Shown here piece by piece: positions 35,854 through 45,064 of a DNA stretch of 64,000 nt. Position numbers and translations under genes: made by a program. This DNA comes from Schlesneria paludicola DSM 18645. Its GTDB lineage: Bacteria; Planctomycetota; Planctomycetia; Planctomycetales; Planctomycetaceae. Within the stretch, counting starts at the first letter, position 1, and each line of letters opens with the position of its first letter. The notes beneath the pieces are model-generated. The model was not told where the DNA came from, made no database searches, and worked only from the letters and a program-made list of their open reading frames with translations. The stretch is from assembly GCF_000255655.1 (NCBI RefSeq), contig NZ_JH636435.1:2370378-2434377 (forward strand). The letters run 5' to 3'.

Positions 35854-36398
35854 GCGCGGCGACTGTTTACCCGAACGGGGACGGAACGAAGACCGGCTTC
35901 AGCGATCAGGCGGGCGGCACGACCAATCTCTACGCGACAGTTTCAGAAGGTACGGGCAGTCCCAACGATTCGAACTACATCACGAACACTGATTCCGGCG
36001 GGAAACCGTTGTTCTTTTTGTTGGGTGACATGCCTGGGGACTTCGTCGCCGCTACCAGCGTTTCGATCTCGATTCGTGTTCGCCGCGACAACAGCAAATC
36101 CAACTCGTGCGCGTGGATTGCGTGCCAGCTCGTTCAGGCGGATGAGGCGACCGCGTTGACCGCATCCGCAACGGTTACCGACACGACGACAACAACCACA
36201 TTCACTTTCACGCCGAATGTGACAGGCGCGACAGGAAAATCTGCGTGGGATGGCGCCCGGCTGATGCTCACGATGCGAGACGGCGGCCTGGTGGGTGGCC
36301 TGGTCTATCTGTACGCGGCACAAGTGACTGTGACCTACTCGACCGCGTCCGCGTCTGCAAAGTTGCTGCGTCGTCGTCGTATGATGTTGGAGGCCTGA
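35850..36398 (+). CDS. hypothetical structural protein (beta-rich, Thr-rich)
   Basis: 182 residues from the ATG at 35850. Rich in Thr, Ser, Gly; strands such as TTTTTTFTFTPNVTG and GGLVYLYAAQVTVTYS suggest a jelly-roll or carbohydrate-binding-like fold, as in decoration or tail-fibre proteins. It ends in a basic stretch (RRRRMM). Function inferred only from location. Confidence 0.5.
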   Translation: MSAATVYPNGDGTKTGFSDQAGGTTNLYATVSEGTGSPNDSNYITNTDSGGKPLFFLLGDMPGDFVAATSVSISIRVRRDNSKSNSCAWIACQLVQADEATALTASATVTDTTTTTTFTFTPNVTGATGKSAWDGARLMLTMRDGGLVGGLVYLYAAQVTVTYSTASASAKLLRRRRMMLEA

Positions 36399-36401
36399 TT
36401 C

Positions 36402-38624
36402 ATGCTTGTTCAATCCACCGATACGAATCCCTCGATCGACATCGAAATTTACGACGATGCCGGAATTCCCGTGACGGGCCTGGTCGCGGCGACGATGCCG
36501 AACGTCTATTACTCGGTAGGTGGGGCGAACGCGAAAACGTCCATCTCGCTGTCTGACCTTGCAGCAGAAACAACGGCCTGGTCAGCGGGCGGTCTGAAGG
36601 AACGCGGCAACGGCGTGTACCGGCTCGACCTTCCCACGGCGGCGATTAGCGTTGCCGGACGACGGGTCCGGATCTTCGGATATGCGACCGGTAAGAACCT
36701 CGTCGCGCCTGTGATCGACACGGGACCGGTCGTTGCCAATGCCACACAGATCGGCGGCGTGAACCAGTCTGGTCGCGACATTTGCACCAGCGTTCTGCTG
36801 TCGTCAGGTACAGGTACGGGGCAACTCAACTTTGCGGGTGGCATCGTCAGGTCTGACGTTCGCCAAGCGAACGGCAACAACGTCACAACCACGAATGCCG
36901 GTTACCTCGATACCTACACCGCATCAATGGCGACGGGCGTCATGTCTGCTCAGCAATTCAATGTTGAGGGTCGATTGCTGCTTGGAGCATCGAATTTCAT
37001 CTCGACGGCGACGACGGTGCCAGCGACTAATGGAGCGTGGACGATCTATAGCGCCTACCTAAATCGCGCGTCCTACTTGAACGCCAGCGGACTACAGCGA
37101 CTTTGGTATGACCTGCCGAATGACCGATGGGTGATTTCCGCAGTTCCGGGAACGCTTGGATCGGCATATTGGACGACAGCGAGCGGAGCCGGTCCCGATA
37201 GCGTTTACACCCCGAATGGAACCGCGACGGGCGTGCCGGATCTTGTCGGATACGGGCCAACTGTACTTTCGAATTACCAGCCCAAACTGTCTGCCCTGAA
37301 GTTCCCCGCGTCGATTGCGGCCGGGGACATCGCCACCGATGCGATCAATGCTGCATCGCTGAAGGCGGATGCTGTGACGAAGATTCAGGCCGGACTCGCG
37401 ACGAGTACTGCCGTCTCAGCGCTGCCATCTGCGAGTGCAATCCGCACAGAGATCGACGCGAACTCGACGAAGCTGGCGTCGATTCTGTCAGCGGTTAACA
37501 ACCTCAACAATCTGTCCGCCCTGGCGAACCTGTCGGGCAGCCCACTGCTGGAAATTCCATCATCTGGCTCAGCCGTATATCCGTTCGTGCTAACGGTCCG
37601 CGACGCGGAAGGCCATCTGATCGATATGGATGCTCTGCCGACGCTGTCTCTGATCAACGCGGCCGGAACAAGTCGATCGTCGTATCTGTCGTCTCCAGTC
37701 CGTGACAGTCTTGGGGTCTACAAGTTCACGATTGCAATTGCTTCGAATGCTCCGTCGGAAGGTCTTGGCTTGTTGGCGGTGGGTACCGCTGCAGGCTCGT
37801 CACGTCGCACTGATTTCGGGCTGAGTGTTGTGGATTACGACGCGATCACGACCCTGAGCAACATTTACGCGAAAGTCGTCAATCTGCCCGCCGACCCAGC
37901 ATCTGAGGCGAACGCAACAGCCAACCGTACGGCGATCGTAGCAGCGATCCCGAGTGCCGTAGACAACGCGAATGCAGTGTGGTCGCTTGCAGACTCTGCG
38001 GCGAACGTCGTCGGTTCGATCGGTGCATGGATTCAGAGCAAGTTGACTCAGGTTTGGGGCGGAGTGCAGACCGTGCAGACATCCGTCGATGCGATCCCGA
38101 TCGAGATCGACGACGCAAAGAATGAAATCATTGCGGCGATCGGCGGCGATGAATCCGGTGCAGTGACAGTCAGCGGGTTTAGTGACGGTGCCTTGGCCGC
38201 GATGAAATCGACGTTGTCGGCGGTCGTGATCCGCGTTCGTGGCCCGGTCTTTGGCGGCGACGATGGCTCGATCGACGTTTGTCTTACAGTCGGCGACGAC
38301 TATGCGGCGATCGATGGGCGGGCAATCGAATTCGATTTCGATGGCACAGGTTTGCCGGACCTAACGGGGGCGGTCGCCTCGCTCGTGTGCGTGATGAATG
38401 CGCCGAAGCGGCGAACGGTTGTGTTCACCGGTACCGCCACCGTTCCGACGGGCAATACCCGGACCGTGCAATTCACGCCGACATCCGAACAGACGTCACG
38501 ACTGCAAACGACGGCCGAGGGTGAATTCTGGATCGCGTTCTACCTGGCTGCCGGGCGAAGGATTACGCCCGAAGGCCTGCGGGGAACGCTGATTGTTGTT
38601 CCAAGCAAGTTGTGTGAGTGTTGA
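36402..38624 (+). CDS. large structural protein, baseplate/fibre-like
   Basis: 740 residues starting three bases after the previous stop. The N-terminal strand-rich domain (DTNPSIDIEIYDDAGIPVTGLVAATMPNVYYSVGG) recalls the BppU-type N-terminus of phage baseplate proteins. A Ser/Ala/Thr-rich middle with helical linkers (SLKADAVTKIQAGLATSTAV) and C-terminal beta domains follow. Odd placement between head and lysis genes, away from the other tail genes. Receptor-binding or head-fibre roles are both possible. Confidence 0.5.
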   Translation: MLVQSTDTNPSIDIEIYDDAGIPVTGLVAATMPNVYYSVGGANAKTSISLSDLAAETTAWSAGGLKERGNGVYRLDLPTAAISVAGRRVRIFGYATGKNLVAPVIDTGPVVANATQIGGVNQSGRDICTSVLLSSGTGTGQLNFAGGIVRSDVRQANGNNVTTTNAGYLDTYTASMATGVMSAQQFNVEGRLLLGASNFISTATTVPATNGAWTIYSAYLNRASYLNASGLQRLWYDLPNDRWVISAVPGTLGSAYWTTASGAGPDSVYTPNGTATGVPDLVGYGPTVLSNYQPKLSALKFPASIAAGDIATDAINAASLKADAVTKIQAGLATSTAVSALPSASAIRTEIDANSTKLASILSAVNNLNNLSALANLSGSPLLEIPSSGSAVYPFVLTVRDAEGHLIDMDALPTLSLINAAGTSRSSYLSSPVRDSLGVYKFTIAIASNAPSEGLGLLAVGTAAGSSRRTDFGLSVVDYDAITTLSNIYAKVVNLPADPASEANATANRTAIVAAIPSAVDNANAVWSLADSAANVVGSIGAWIQSKLTQVWGGVQTVQTSVDAIPIEIDDAKNEIIAAIGGDESGAVTVSGFSDGALAAMKSTLSAVVIRVRGPVFGGDDGSIDVCLTVGDDYAAIDGRAIEFDFDGTGLPDLTGAVASLVCVMNAPKRRTVVFTGTATVPTGNTRTVQFTPTSEQTSRLQTTAEGEFWIAFYLAAGRRITPEGLRGTLIVVPSKLCEC

Positions 38625-38635
38625 AAGGAGTCGCC

Positions 38636-39349
38636 GTGGATTTTCTGATGTTGTGTCTGGTTGCGGTCATGTTGTGGCGGTTCGGTCGTAAGCTCGATCG
38701 ACTAACTGTCGTCTATCGTCCTGCAGGTCCGGGCGACGCCGTGTTGTCGGTTGCACCCCCGACGCGTCCGCCCGTTGGACAGGTTGCGGCGATGCTTGCC
38801 CTGATGATCGGTCTGGCTTGGTGTGCAAACGCTCGGGGCGCCGAGCCGATTCAGATGATGCAGTTGAGTCCCGAGACGAGGGCGTGGTTCAAGAACCCGG
38901 ACGGGTCTTGCGTTCAATGCAGCATCGGTATGACAGGTATCCATTGCAATGATCCGAACGCCGCATCTCTACTTTGGGATTCGCCCTACGGGCCAGCGGT
39001 GCGGGGGGGATCGTGGCCAAGCCGCGTCGAGCAGTATTGCGATCAACGCGGAATCAAAGCCTGGTCTGTAACGGGCAACTCGATCGACGAGACAATTCCA
39101 TGGATGGTGTGGGCGGCCAAAACGGGACGATTCGCCGCGATCGGTGCGGGGACTGCTCATTTTCAAACGTTGTACGGCCGCGACCCGAACACGGGCGAGT
39201 GGTTCGTCTGCAACAACAATTCGACTCACAAGGTCGATCGATATCCGGATCGACAGTTTCGCCAGTTGCACGCCGAGAGCGGCCCATGGTGCGTGATCCT
39301 GCAAAAACCGAGTTCGCCCCCGCCGGAGTTTCGCCCCTGGTGGAAATGA
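38636..39349 (+). CDS. membrane-anchored papain-like cysteine peptidase (possible lysis enzyme)
   Basis: About 237 residues from the GTG at 38636, eight bases after AAAGGAG. An N-terminal membrane helix (FLMLCLVAVMLWRFG) and a second hydrophobic segment (AAMLALMIGLAWCANARGA, signal-like) are followed by a domain with DGSCVQCSIGMTG, GAGTAHFQTLYG and FVCNNNS. This Cys...His...Asn order is that of papain/NlpC-like peptidases. The linked membrane genes downstream suggest a role in host lysis or envelope passage. The family is not fixed. Confidence 0.45.
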   Translation: MDFLMLCLVAVMLWRFGRKLDRLTVVYRPAGPGDAVLSVAPPTRPPVGQVAAMLALMIGLAWCANARGAEPIQMMQLSPETRAWFKNPDGSCVQCSIGMTGIHCNDPNAASLLWDSPYGPAVRGGSWPSRVEQYCDQRGIKAWSVTGNSIDETIPWMVWAAKTGRFAAIGAGTAHFQTLYGRDPNTGEWFVCNNNSTHKVDRYPDRQFRQLHAESGPWCVILQKPSSPPPEFRPWWK

Positions 39350-39391
39350 TTTCCGCCGGGCAATGAAGACACTTTTTTCAAGGATGATGGT

Positions 39392-40600
39392 ATGTGGAAA
39401 ACGATTCTCTTTTTTGTGGCGGCATTCGCCCTGGTCAGCATTCGCGGCCACGCAGAGGGACCGCGAGACGTCCCCGAGGTGTCGACGCACGAAGTCGCTC
39501 GACGAGGCAATCACGTTGAAGAAACAGGAACCGTCCGATCTGGATTGCGAGCCGCCGCTCTTGCTCCGCCCGCCGACGACTCTGGTAAATGGTTCATTAC
39601 GTTAATCGTGCGTCCCGGCGAGCGATCGTCGGAAATCATGCGACAAACGGTCGAACGCGATCCCGATATGCGGCATTGGGTCAACGCTGGAAACCCGGCG
39701 ACGTCGACGACTCATTACCACGTCCGATCGATTGCCGATCAAACTCAACGTGATTGGCTCGAGTCAGTCATTCCTGCGGTAAACAAAGCTGGCGTACCGG
39801 CGATCGTGCTGCAGCCGCCTTTGTCGGGTCAATTTGGCCCGCCGAAGACGATCGTCAAAATCATCCACGGGCAACTGACGGGCCGCGACCTTGCCGACAA
39901 GCTGCGCGAAGCGGTGCTGAACTATGTCGACAAACTGGAAAGCGTGAATCAGGTCGGCGTGAAACATGCCGTCGGCGTTGCTCCGCCGTTCAATGTCCAA
40001 CCCGTCCAACCACAACCGCAGTTCGCACCGGCGCCGCCGTTCAATGCACAGCCATTCAACGTGCAACCGGAAGCGAACTTGCCTTTTGAGTGGCCACCCG
40101 CCAAACCGAAGACGTTGACGATCGAACAGATTCAAGCGGCGTGCCCGGGTGCAACGCCCGAATTCATTCTGCCGATCGTCACCGGACCGGGCGAAACGAG
40201 TATGGATATCGTCCGGATGAAGTGGCTGATGTATCAGAAAGAGCATCCGCCGGCCGCGATCGACCCGCCGAGCGTGTGTGCGCCCCCGGAATGTGTCGTG
40301 CCAGTAAACCCCACCAATCCAGCGAACGGCATGCTATCGGCCGTGTCGCTGGACCGCTTGGGGTTGATGGTAGCGCTGGTCCTGATGGGGATCATGGCGG
40401 GGATCTTCATACCAAGGTTATTGGCCGGACGCACAGGCGCGACCGGCGCAGGCCTCGAGATGATGACCGCCCAACTGTTGCACCCGACGCAGGGCCAAGT
40501 CATGACCACGCCGCAGAGCGTGAACTACGCACCGCAGAGCAGCGGGCGAGATTGGAGAGCGCCCGCCTCGAGCGGGAACGCGCCCACGCCGAACGGTTGA
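39392..40600 (+). CDS. exported membrane protein with Pro-rich middle, unknown
   Basis: 402 residues; a signal peptide (MWKTILFFVAAFALVSIRGHA) at the start and one C-terminal membrane helix (LGLMVALVLMGIMAGIFIP) near residue 325. The middle carries repeated APPFNVQP/APPFNAQPFNVQP motifs around residue 205-230 and a double-module look (HWVNAG...THYHVRS). Might be a spanin-like or envelope-spanning component of the lysis cassette. The next gene begins inside its stop codon. Confidence 0.5.
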   Translation: MWKTILFFVAAFALVSIRGHAEGPRDVPEVSTHEVARRGNHVEETGTVRSGLRAAALAPPADDSGKWFITLIVRPGERSSEIMRQTVERDPDMRHWVNAGNPATSTTHYHVRSIADQTQRDWLESVIPAVNKAGVPAIVLQPPLSGQFGPPKTIVKIIHGQLTGRDLADKLREAVLNYVDKLESVNQVGVKHAVGVAPPFNVQPVQPQPQFAPAPPFNAQPFNVQPEANLPFEWPPAKPKTLTIEQIQAACPGATPEFILPIVTGPGETSMDIVRMKWLMYQKEHPPAAIDPPSVCAPPECVVPVNPTNPANGMLSAVSLDRLGLMVALVLMGIMAGIFIPRLLAGRTGATGAGLEMMTAQLLHPTQGQVMTTPQSVNYAPQSSGRDWRAPASSGNAPTPNG

Positions 40601-40794
40601 AAGTGCGAGAAACGCGACCGCGTCCGGTCGCGTCATTTCTCGGATGGGTGTTCACCCCGGTAGTTTCGATCTGGGGATTCATCGGCATGATTCCGAATCT
40701 GGTGTATCTCGGATTCGGCCTCGTCGTGGTGCTCGTCTTCGTGATCGTCGCGTGGTTGTGCTTGCAGTTCTTCAAGTTTGTGTTTCGTAGGTGA
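40597..40794 (+). CDS. small two-helix membrane protein, holin candidate
   Basis: About 65 residues. The end (SFLGWVFTPVVSIWGFIGMI and YLGFGLVVVLVFVIVAWLCLQFF) forms two membrane segments and closes with basic KFVFRR, the format of a class II holin. Start not certain: TTG 40597 overlaps the previous stop (TTGA), GTG 40603 and TTG 40552 are alternatives. Located beside the cysteine peptidase gene, which fits a holin-lysin pairing. Confidence 0.5.
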   Translation: MKVRETRPRPVASFLGWVFTPVVSIWGFIGMIPNLVYLGFGLVVVLVFVIVAWLCLQFFKFVFRR

Positions 40795-40798
40795 CTCG

Positions 40799-41233
40799 AT
40801 GCATTCTGTTCGCCAAGCCTGTACTCAAGTCCTGATCGGGATCGCCGTCGCCTTCGGGATCGCTTTGTGTGGACTGAACCGCTCGAACAGTTCATCCGGA
40901 TCGGTCAACATCATGATCGGTGCCGGCGGAAACGAAACGGTGCAAGCCACGATCTACAGCGCCGAGTGGTGTGGGCCTTGTCGTGGTTACGTTGCCGATG
41001 TCGAACGCGAACTACCGCCCGACGGGTGGATCGTAAAGAGAGCGAACGCGACGGACGCGAAGTCGGCTCACGTGCTGATCCAAAAGGATGATGCCACGTT
41101 CGCCGCCGTGGGCGTGCATTCGATCCCTTGCACAATCATTCGCCGCAACGGCAAGGAAGTGAAACGCATTCAAGGCCGGATCACACCCGACGCTTTGGCA
41201 ACCGCAATCAACACGGAAAGGGCGAAACCGTGA
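40799..41233 (+). CDS. membrane-anchored thioredoxin-like protein
   Basis: 144 residues from the ATG at 40799. One N-terminal membrane/signal helix (VLIGIAVAFGIALCGL), then a thioredoxin fold with the CxxC motif AEWCGPCRG and the cis-Pro loop VHSIPCTIIRRNGKE. It likely acts outside the cytoplasm in thiol-disulfide exchange, perhaps during lysis or virion assembly. Its stop overlaps the GTG of the 33-residue gene by four bases (GTGA). Confidence 0.72.
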   Translation: MHSVRQACTQVLIGIAVAFGIALCGLNRSNSSSGSVNIMIGAGGNETVQATIYSAEWCGPCRGYVADVERELPPDGWIVKRANATDAKSAHVLIQKDDATFAAVGVHSIPCTIIRRNGKEVKRIQGRITPDALATAINTERAKP

Positions 41234-41331
41234 ACCGCTTGGCCGCGCTGGCCGAAGCGGGATTTCTCTTGGCGGTCGCGGTCGTCGCGGTCGCACTTGT
41301 GTTTTCTTTGATGGTGGAAGGATCCCCATGA
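41230..41331 (+). CDS. 33-residue transmembrane miniprotein
   Basis: Starts with GTG inside the thioredoxin stop and ends with the next gene's ATGA overlap at 41328, so it is held in a tight translational chain. RLAALAEAGFLLAVAVVAVALVFSLMV is one membrane helix. Likely a lysis or membrane-insertion accessory; too short for family assignment. Confidence 0.5.
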   Translation: MNRLAALAEAGFLLAVAVVAVALVFSLMVEGSP

Positions 41332-41843
41332 TTCCGCACATTTGCCGACTGATCACAGCGGCCGTGAAGAATGCCGGGCATGCGCTCGAAGTGCTTGAAT
41401 ATCTCGCCCCGTTCTTCGATCTGGAAACGATCGAGAAGGCTGGCGATTTCTTGCACAAACGTTGGCTACAGATGCGGGCAGAGCAGGGCCTCGACAAGTC
41501 GGAAACGATCGCCCCGGGCGAAGCAACCCAAGCCGTCGAACAGACTGGCGAGCCTGCAGGAGAAGCAACCAGCGACGTCGAGTCGGTATCACAAAGCGCA
41601 CCGACGATCGAGCCTGAGCCGGTACCGGAAATGACCGATACCAAATCGGTTTCGACGACTGATGAACAAACCGTCGAAGTGACCAGCGCTGTGTCTGAGC
41701 AAGCGGAATCGTCCGTCGATGTCGTCACGGACGAACAGATGATCGAAGAAACCGCCGAATTGGTGACGGAAGAACCTTCCGTCGAACCGGTTGCCGAACA
41801 GCCGAAACCCGTTCGCAAGTGGACTCCCAAAAAGGCCGCTTAG
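41328..41843 (+). CDS. acidic low-complexity protein, unknown
   Basis: 171 residues. A helical start (PHICRLITAAVKNAGHALEVLEYL) is followed by a long Glu/Val/Thr/Ser-rich tail with repeats of the type EQxxE..S and a basic end (VRKWTPKKAA). Function unknown; ends the lysis/membrane group before the tail genes. Confidence 0.5.
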   Translation: MIPHICRLITAAVKNAGHALEVLEYLAPFFDLETIEKAGDFLHKRWLQMRAEQGLDKSETIAPGEATQAVEQTGEPAGEATSDVESVSQSAPTIEPEPVPEMTDTKSVSTTDEQTVEVTSAVSEQAESSVDVVTDEQMIEETAELVTEEPSVEPVAEQPKPVRKWTPKKAA

Positions 41844-41845
41844 TT

Positions 41846-42184
41846 ATGTTTTCATCCGCCGATCACTTGTTGTGTCTCCAAGGTCAGCGCGGCGTTGACG
41901 TCACGCTGACTCGCGGATCAACCGTTGTACGGACTCGCGCATTGCGCGGGATCAGCAGCGGTCAAGTGATCGGCCAAGATGGCACGATGACGAAGTTCAC
42001 GGTGTCAGATTTCATGATGACCGTCGAACAGACGGGAGCCATCGGCAAGCCGGCAGCCGGCGACGTGATCACTTTGCAAAACGGATCCGTCTTTACTGTC
42101 GGATATCCCGACGCAAAGCAATCGCCCGTGCGATGGTACGGGCAGGACTCGACCGCGTACCGGATCCACACAATCGAGGAATGA
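41846..42184 (+). CDS. head-tail interface (neck) protein, putative
   Basis: 112 residues from the ATG at 41846, beta-rich (VDVTLTRGSTVVRTRA, GDVITLQNGSVFTVGYPDAK...VRWYGQDSTAYRIHTI). Length, fold prediction by eye and position just ahead of the tail terminator fit head-closure/tail-attachment proteins of the gpFII class. Confidence 0.45.
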   Translation: MFSSADHLLCLQGQRGVDVTLTRGSTVVRTRALRGISSGQVIGQDGTMTKFTVSDFMMTVEQTGAIGKPAAGDVITLQNGSVFTVGYPDAKQSPVRWYGQDSTAYRIHTIEE

Positions 42185-42185
42185 C

Positions 42186-43136
42186 ATGACAGCGGCCGTA
42201 ACGACGTTGCAGACCGGACTGAAGGCGATGCTCGAGGCGATTCCCGCGAACGATCGCCCGTTGCAGTACACGGTGCGCATTGCGGACGTTGACGTGTCGG
42301 ACTTGCCCGCGAAGTCTGTTGACCCCGAAATTGTGATTGGCTTTGAGTCCTCGCAGCGACTCGGCCGCACGACTGCGACGATTCTCGATCAGTACCTAAT
42401 CCCGGTGACGATCCGTCGCCGGATGCCGAAACAAGACCAAACGCAACTCAATGAGAACCACGCGCTCGAAGAAGTACTTCTCGACGCGCTGGCGAACTAT
42501 CACAGTGAAACTGCCCGTGTCGATCAGCTCGTGACGTTGCATCCCTTTGACATCGCGTCTGCCGTTTCGCCTGGATTGTACACTTCGAAGATCGTGCTCG
42601 ATTGCGACGTCCTGCGTCGTGTGTCGCCGATCGTACAGGACGACACGACGCCGACAACGATCCTGACCAAGATTCGCCGCGCCGTGTGGGACGCTCTCGA
42701 AAACTGGTCCGAGTGGGACGAAACCACATGGACGCGTGCATTTCGTGACGATGCGGACCTCGACGAACTAGCGTTGCATGATCCCGCTGAATTCGAGTTT
42801 CCGGCAATCGCTGTCACATGGGGCCCGACGTCACCGCGGCATTTGACGAACCTGGCTCAAGACTGGCCGGCGATGATCAACGTTACGGCCTGGTTCCCGC
42901 CGCATCAGACCAGTTTGGCCGAATACCGCGCGTCTCAGATCGTACGTGCGATCTGGCAATGCAAGCCCGAGGGACAGAACGTCGAATACGTCCGACGCGC
43001 TTGCGGGCGATTTCCCGAAAAAAATTCGCCGATCAATCTCGACTCGATCGAGCTCGGTCGTTCCGGCCAAGTGAAGGCACTAAAGCTGACTTGCGGTTTT
43101 GTCATTACCGGCATTTCCACCCCGTACAACGCTTAG
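42186..43136 (+). CDS. tail terminator-like protein, possibly two fused modules
   Basis: 316 residues, about twice the size of usual tail terminators (gpU, gp17). The first half (LKAMLEAIPANDRPLQYTVRIADV...LIPVTIRRR...LLDALANYHS) and the second half (IRRAVWDALENWSEWDETTW...FPAIAVTWGP...MINVTAWFPP...ASQIVRAIWQ) share a helix-strand-strand-helix plan. This suggests an internal duplication. Position before the tail tube is as expected. Confidence 0.55.
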   Translation: MTAAVTTLQTGLKAMLEAIPANDRPLQYTVRIADVDVSDLPAKSVDPEIVIGFESSQRLGRTTATILDQYLIPVTIRRRMPKQDQTQLNENHALEEVLLDALANYHSETARVDQLVTLHPFDIASAVSPGLYTSKIVLDCDVLRRVSPIVQDDTTPTTILTKIRRAVWDALENWSEWDETTWTRAFRDDADLDELALHDPAEFEFPAIAVTWGPTSPRHLTNLAQDWPAMINVTAWFPPHQTSLAEYRASQIVRAIWQCKPEGQNVEYVRRACGRFPEKNSPINLDSIELGRSGQVKALKLTCGFVITGISTPYNA

Positions 43137-43190
43137 TTGTTCGACAACGTTTCGCGGAGCGAAGCGGCATTTTGAAAGGATTCAATTCAA

Positions 43191-44132
43191 ATGACGGAAC
43201 CAAACATCCTGATTGGCGCTCAACGATTCTTACGGCTCGCCGTCGAATCATCGTGGGCCACACTGCCGGGCTCGCCGGTTTGGGTCGATACCCCGTGTGA
43301 TGACTACACGGTCCGCTTCAAGCCGAAGAACTTGGCGGGGCAACCGCGTGCCGGTCTCATGCAGCGGAAGTACTCGCGGAATGTGTCCGGCCATCCGGCG
43401 GGCAATCTGGTCACATCGCTGTACGGCTGGAAGCCGACGGGCCTGTTGACCTCGCTCGCACAAGCAATGCTCGAATGGGGGTTTACCGATCACGAGAGCA
43501 AGGCGCCGCGATCAAAGTCCGCACAGTGGGTCTACACGTCTCACGACGACGACAAACAGCACGCGGGACTTCGCGTGAACCAAGCGACGCTCGCAGGTTC
43601 TGAGGCCGGCATCAAGTTGACGCTAGAACTGATCGGCAAGACGGAAACCATTCTGTCCGGTCAAACCAGCACTCCCCCGAACGATCGACACCAACTCGTC
43701 GATTTCCTGTGGGAAGACTGTTCATTCAAACTCGACGGCACGGTCATGCCGTTCAGTTCGTTCCAGTGGTCGGTGCAACGCAGTGTTGCGCCGGTCTATC
43801 AAAACTCGAAAGTGCCGACGTCTTGTCCGAAAGCCGGTTGGGTCGAATCGTTCTCGATCACTCCTCTGAAAAGCGACAATTCGTTCGACGTGCTCCGAAA
43901 CGATTTGGAGATGACAGAACTCCCCGGAGAGCTCGTCTTAAAGGGGTTGCACAACGGCACGGGTGGCCCAGGTACCGACTTTACAGTGTGTACGGTCGCG
44001 TTCCCGCGGCTGTCGTTTGTTGATTCGGATGAAAGCGGCGGCGTCGGAGTGATCGAGAATCCGCTCACGTGGAACGTGCTCAAACCAGATACGGCGTCGC
44101 CGAGTTCGACGATGACGTGGACGGAAGCGTGA
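43191..44132 (+). CDS. major tail tube protein
   Basis: 313 residues from the ATG at 43191, after GAAAGG. Strand-rich with a long loop rich in charged residues (TSHDDDKQHAGLRVNQATLAGSEAGIKLTLELIGKTE), the pattern of siphophage tail tube proteins of the 'Phage_tail_tube' group. It lies between tail terminator and chaperones, the standard siphovirus order. Confidence 0.75.
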   Translation: MTEPNILIGAQRFLRLAVESSWATLPGSPVWVDTPCDDYTVRFKPKNLAGQPRAGLMQRKYSRNVSGHPAGNLVTSLYGWKPTGLLTSLAQAMLEWGFTDHESKAPRSKSAQWVYTSHDDDKQHAGLRVNQATLAGSEAGIKLTLELIGKTETILSGQTSTPPNDRHQLVDFLWEDCSFKLDGTVMPFSSFQWSVQRSVAPVYQNSKVPTSCPKAGWVESFSITPLKSDNSFDVLRNDLEMTELPGELVLKGLHNGTGGPGTDFTVCTVAFPRLSFVDSDESGGVGVIENPLTWNVLKPDTASPSSTMTWTEA

Positions 44133-44147
44133 TCGCAAGGGGTTGCC

Positions 44148-44615
44148 GTGCTTACGGTCCGTTTTTCTAACGCAGGTGGTCGCGCGTGGATTAATTCGAT
44201 TCGCTCGGATTTGTCCGCCGCGACGCCTGTCATTCTCGATCAATGCGGAAGCAAGCTTGTCGGACTGGCCCGCATCTACTTCGACAATTTGTCGCGTGGG
44301 CGAACGGGTTTCAGCGGGCGAAAGTGGCCAGCCCCGAAGGCCTCGACCGTCGCTCGGCGCGAGGCGCTTGCTCGACGGGGACTTCTGCGAGCCCCACCGA
44401 CGGTGCAGGGGGTTCTGACAGGCCGCATGCAAGCCAGCCTGACTTACTTCACAGCGGCTGACAGCGTGCGCGTCGCTTACGACGCTCCGCATGCACACTG
44501 GTTCAACATCCGGCGGCGACTGATTCCAACGGTTCTTCCTCGTGTCTGGCGGAATGCGTTGGACTACGTGGTGATTCAATACTTTTACCGACAAATCAAG
44601 GATGGAAAAGACTGA
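44148..44615 (+). CDS. virion morphogenesis (gp10/gpG-like) protein
   Basis: 155 residues from the GTG at 44148. A helical start, TGFSGRKWPAPKASTVARREALARRGLLRAPPTVQGVLTGRMQASLTYF and later DAPHAHWFN match the phage virion-morphogenesis/HK97 gp10-like family, which completes tail or connector assembly. The stop overlaps the next ATG by one base. Confidence 0.65.
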   Translation: MLTVRFSNAGGRAWINSIRSDLSAATPVILDQCGSKLVGLARIYFDNLSRGRTGFSGRKWPAPKASTVARREALARRGLLRAPPTVQGVLTGRMQASLTYFTAADSVRVAYDAPHAHWFNIRRRLIPTVLPRVWRNALDYVVIQYFYRQIKDGKD

Positions 44616-45064
44616 TGTTTCAATTCTCCGACGCTGTGGTTCCAAACGTTATTCGTACGATCAATGTGCCTGGTGGGTCATTTGATGTGTGTCTTGAGCC
44701 GCCTTCGGCTGACGAGCGATTGACCGATGAAGGCATTCTGTACGAGATGGTCAAAGCAAACGGCGCGCGTCACGCAGCTGCATACCGCGATCAATTCATG
44801 AGACGTTGTCGACGTATCGTGGACTGGATTGGAATCACCGGTACCGACGGCAAGCCGATTCCGTTCTCTCACGAGATGCTTCAACGCGTGATGTCGAAAC
44901 ATCCGTCTGTGGTGGAACAACTCAAGGACATCCTGGCACCGCTCTACTTCACCGATGAGGCCGCGTTGGGGGAGCCCGCCGCGCCGTGGGGCGCATCGCA
45001 GCCGGCGGCACAAGTCACCCCGTCGTCCGCGAATACCTCTACCGAGCCACCGTCGCAGACTTAA
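44615..45064 (+). CDS. tail assembly chaperone, upstream frame (G-like)
   Basis: 149 residues, helical, acidic-to-neutral with a Pro/Ser/Thr tail. Lies between the tail tube and tape measure, where lambda-like phages encode G and GT by programmed frameshifting. The downstream overlapping frame continues to 45180. Confidence 0.6.
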   Translation: MFQFSDAVVPNVIRTINVPGGSFDVCLEPPSADERLTDEGILYEMVKANGARHAAAYRDQFMRRCRRIVDWIGITGTDGKPIPFSHEMLQRVMSKHPSVVEQLKDILAPLYFTDEAALGEPAAPWGASQPAAQVTPSSANTSTEPPSQT

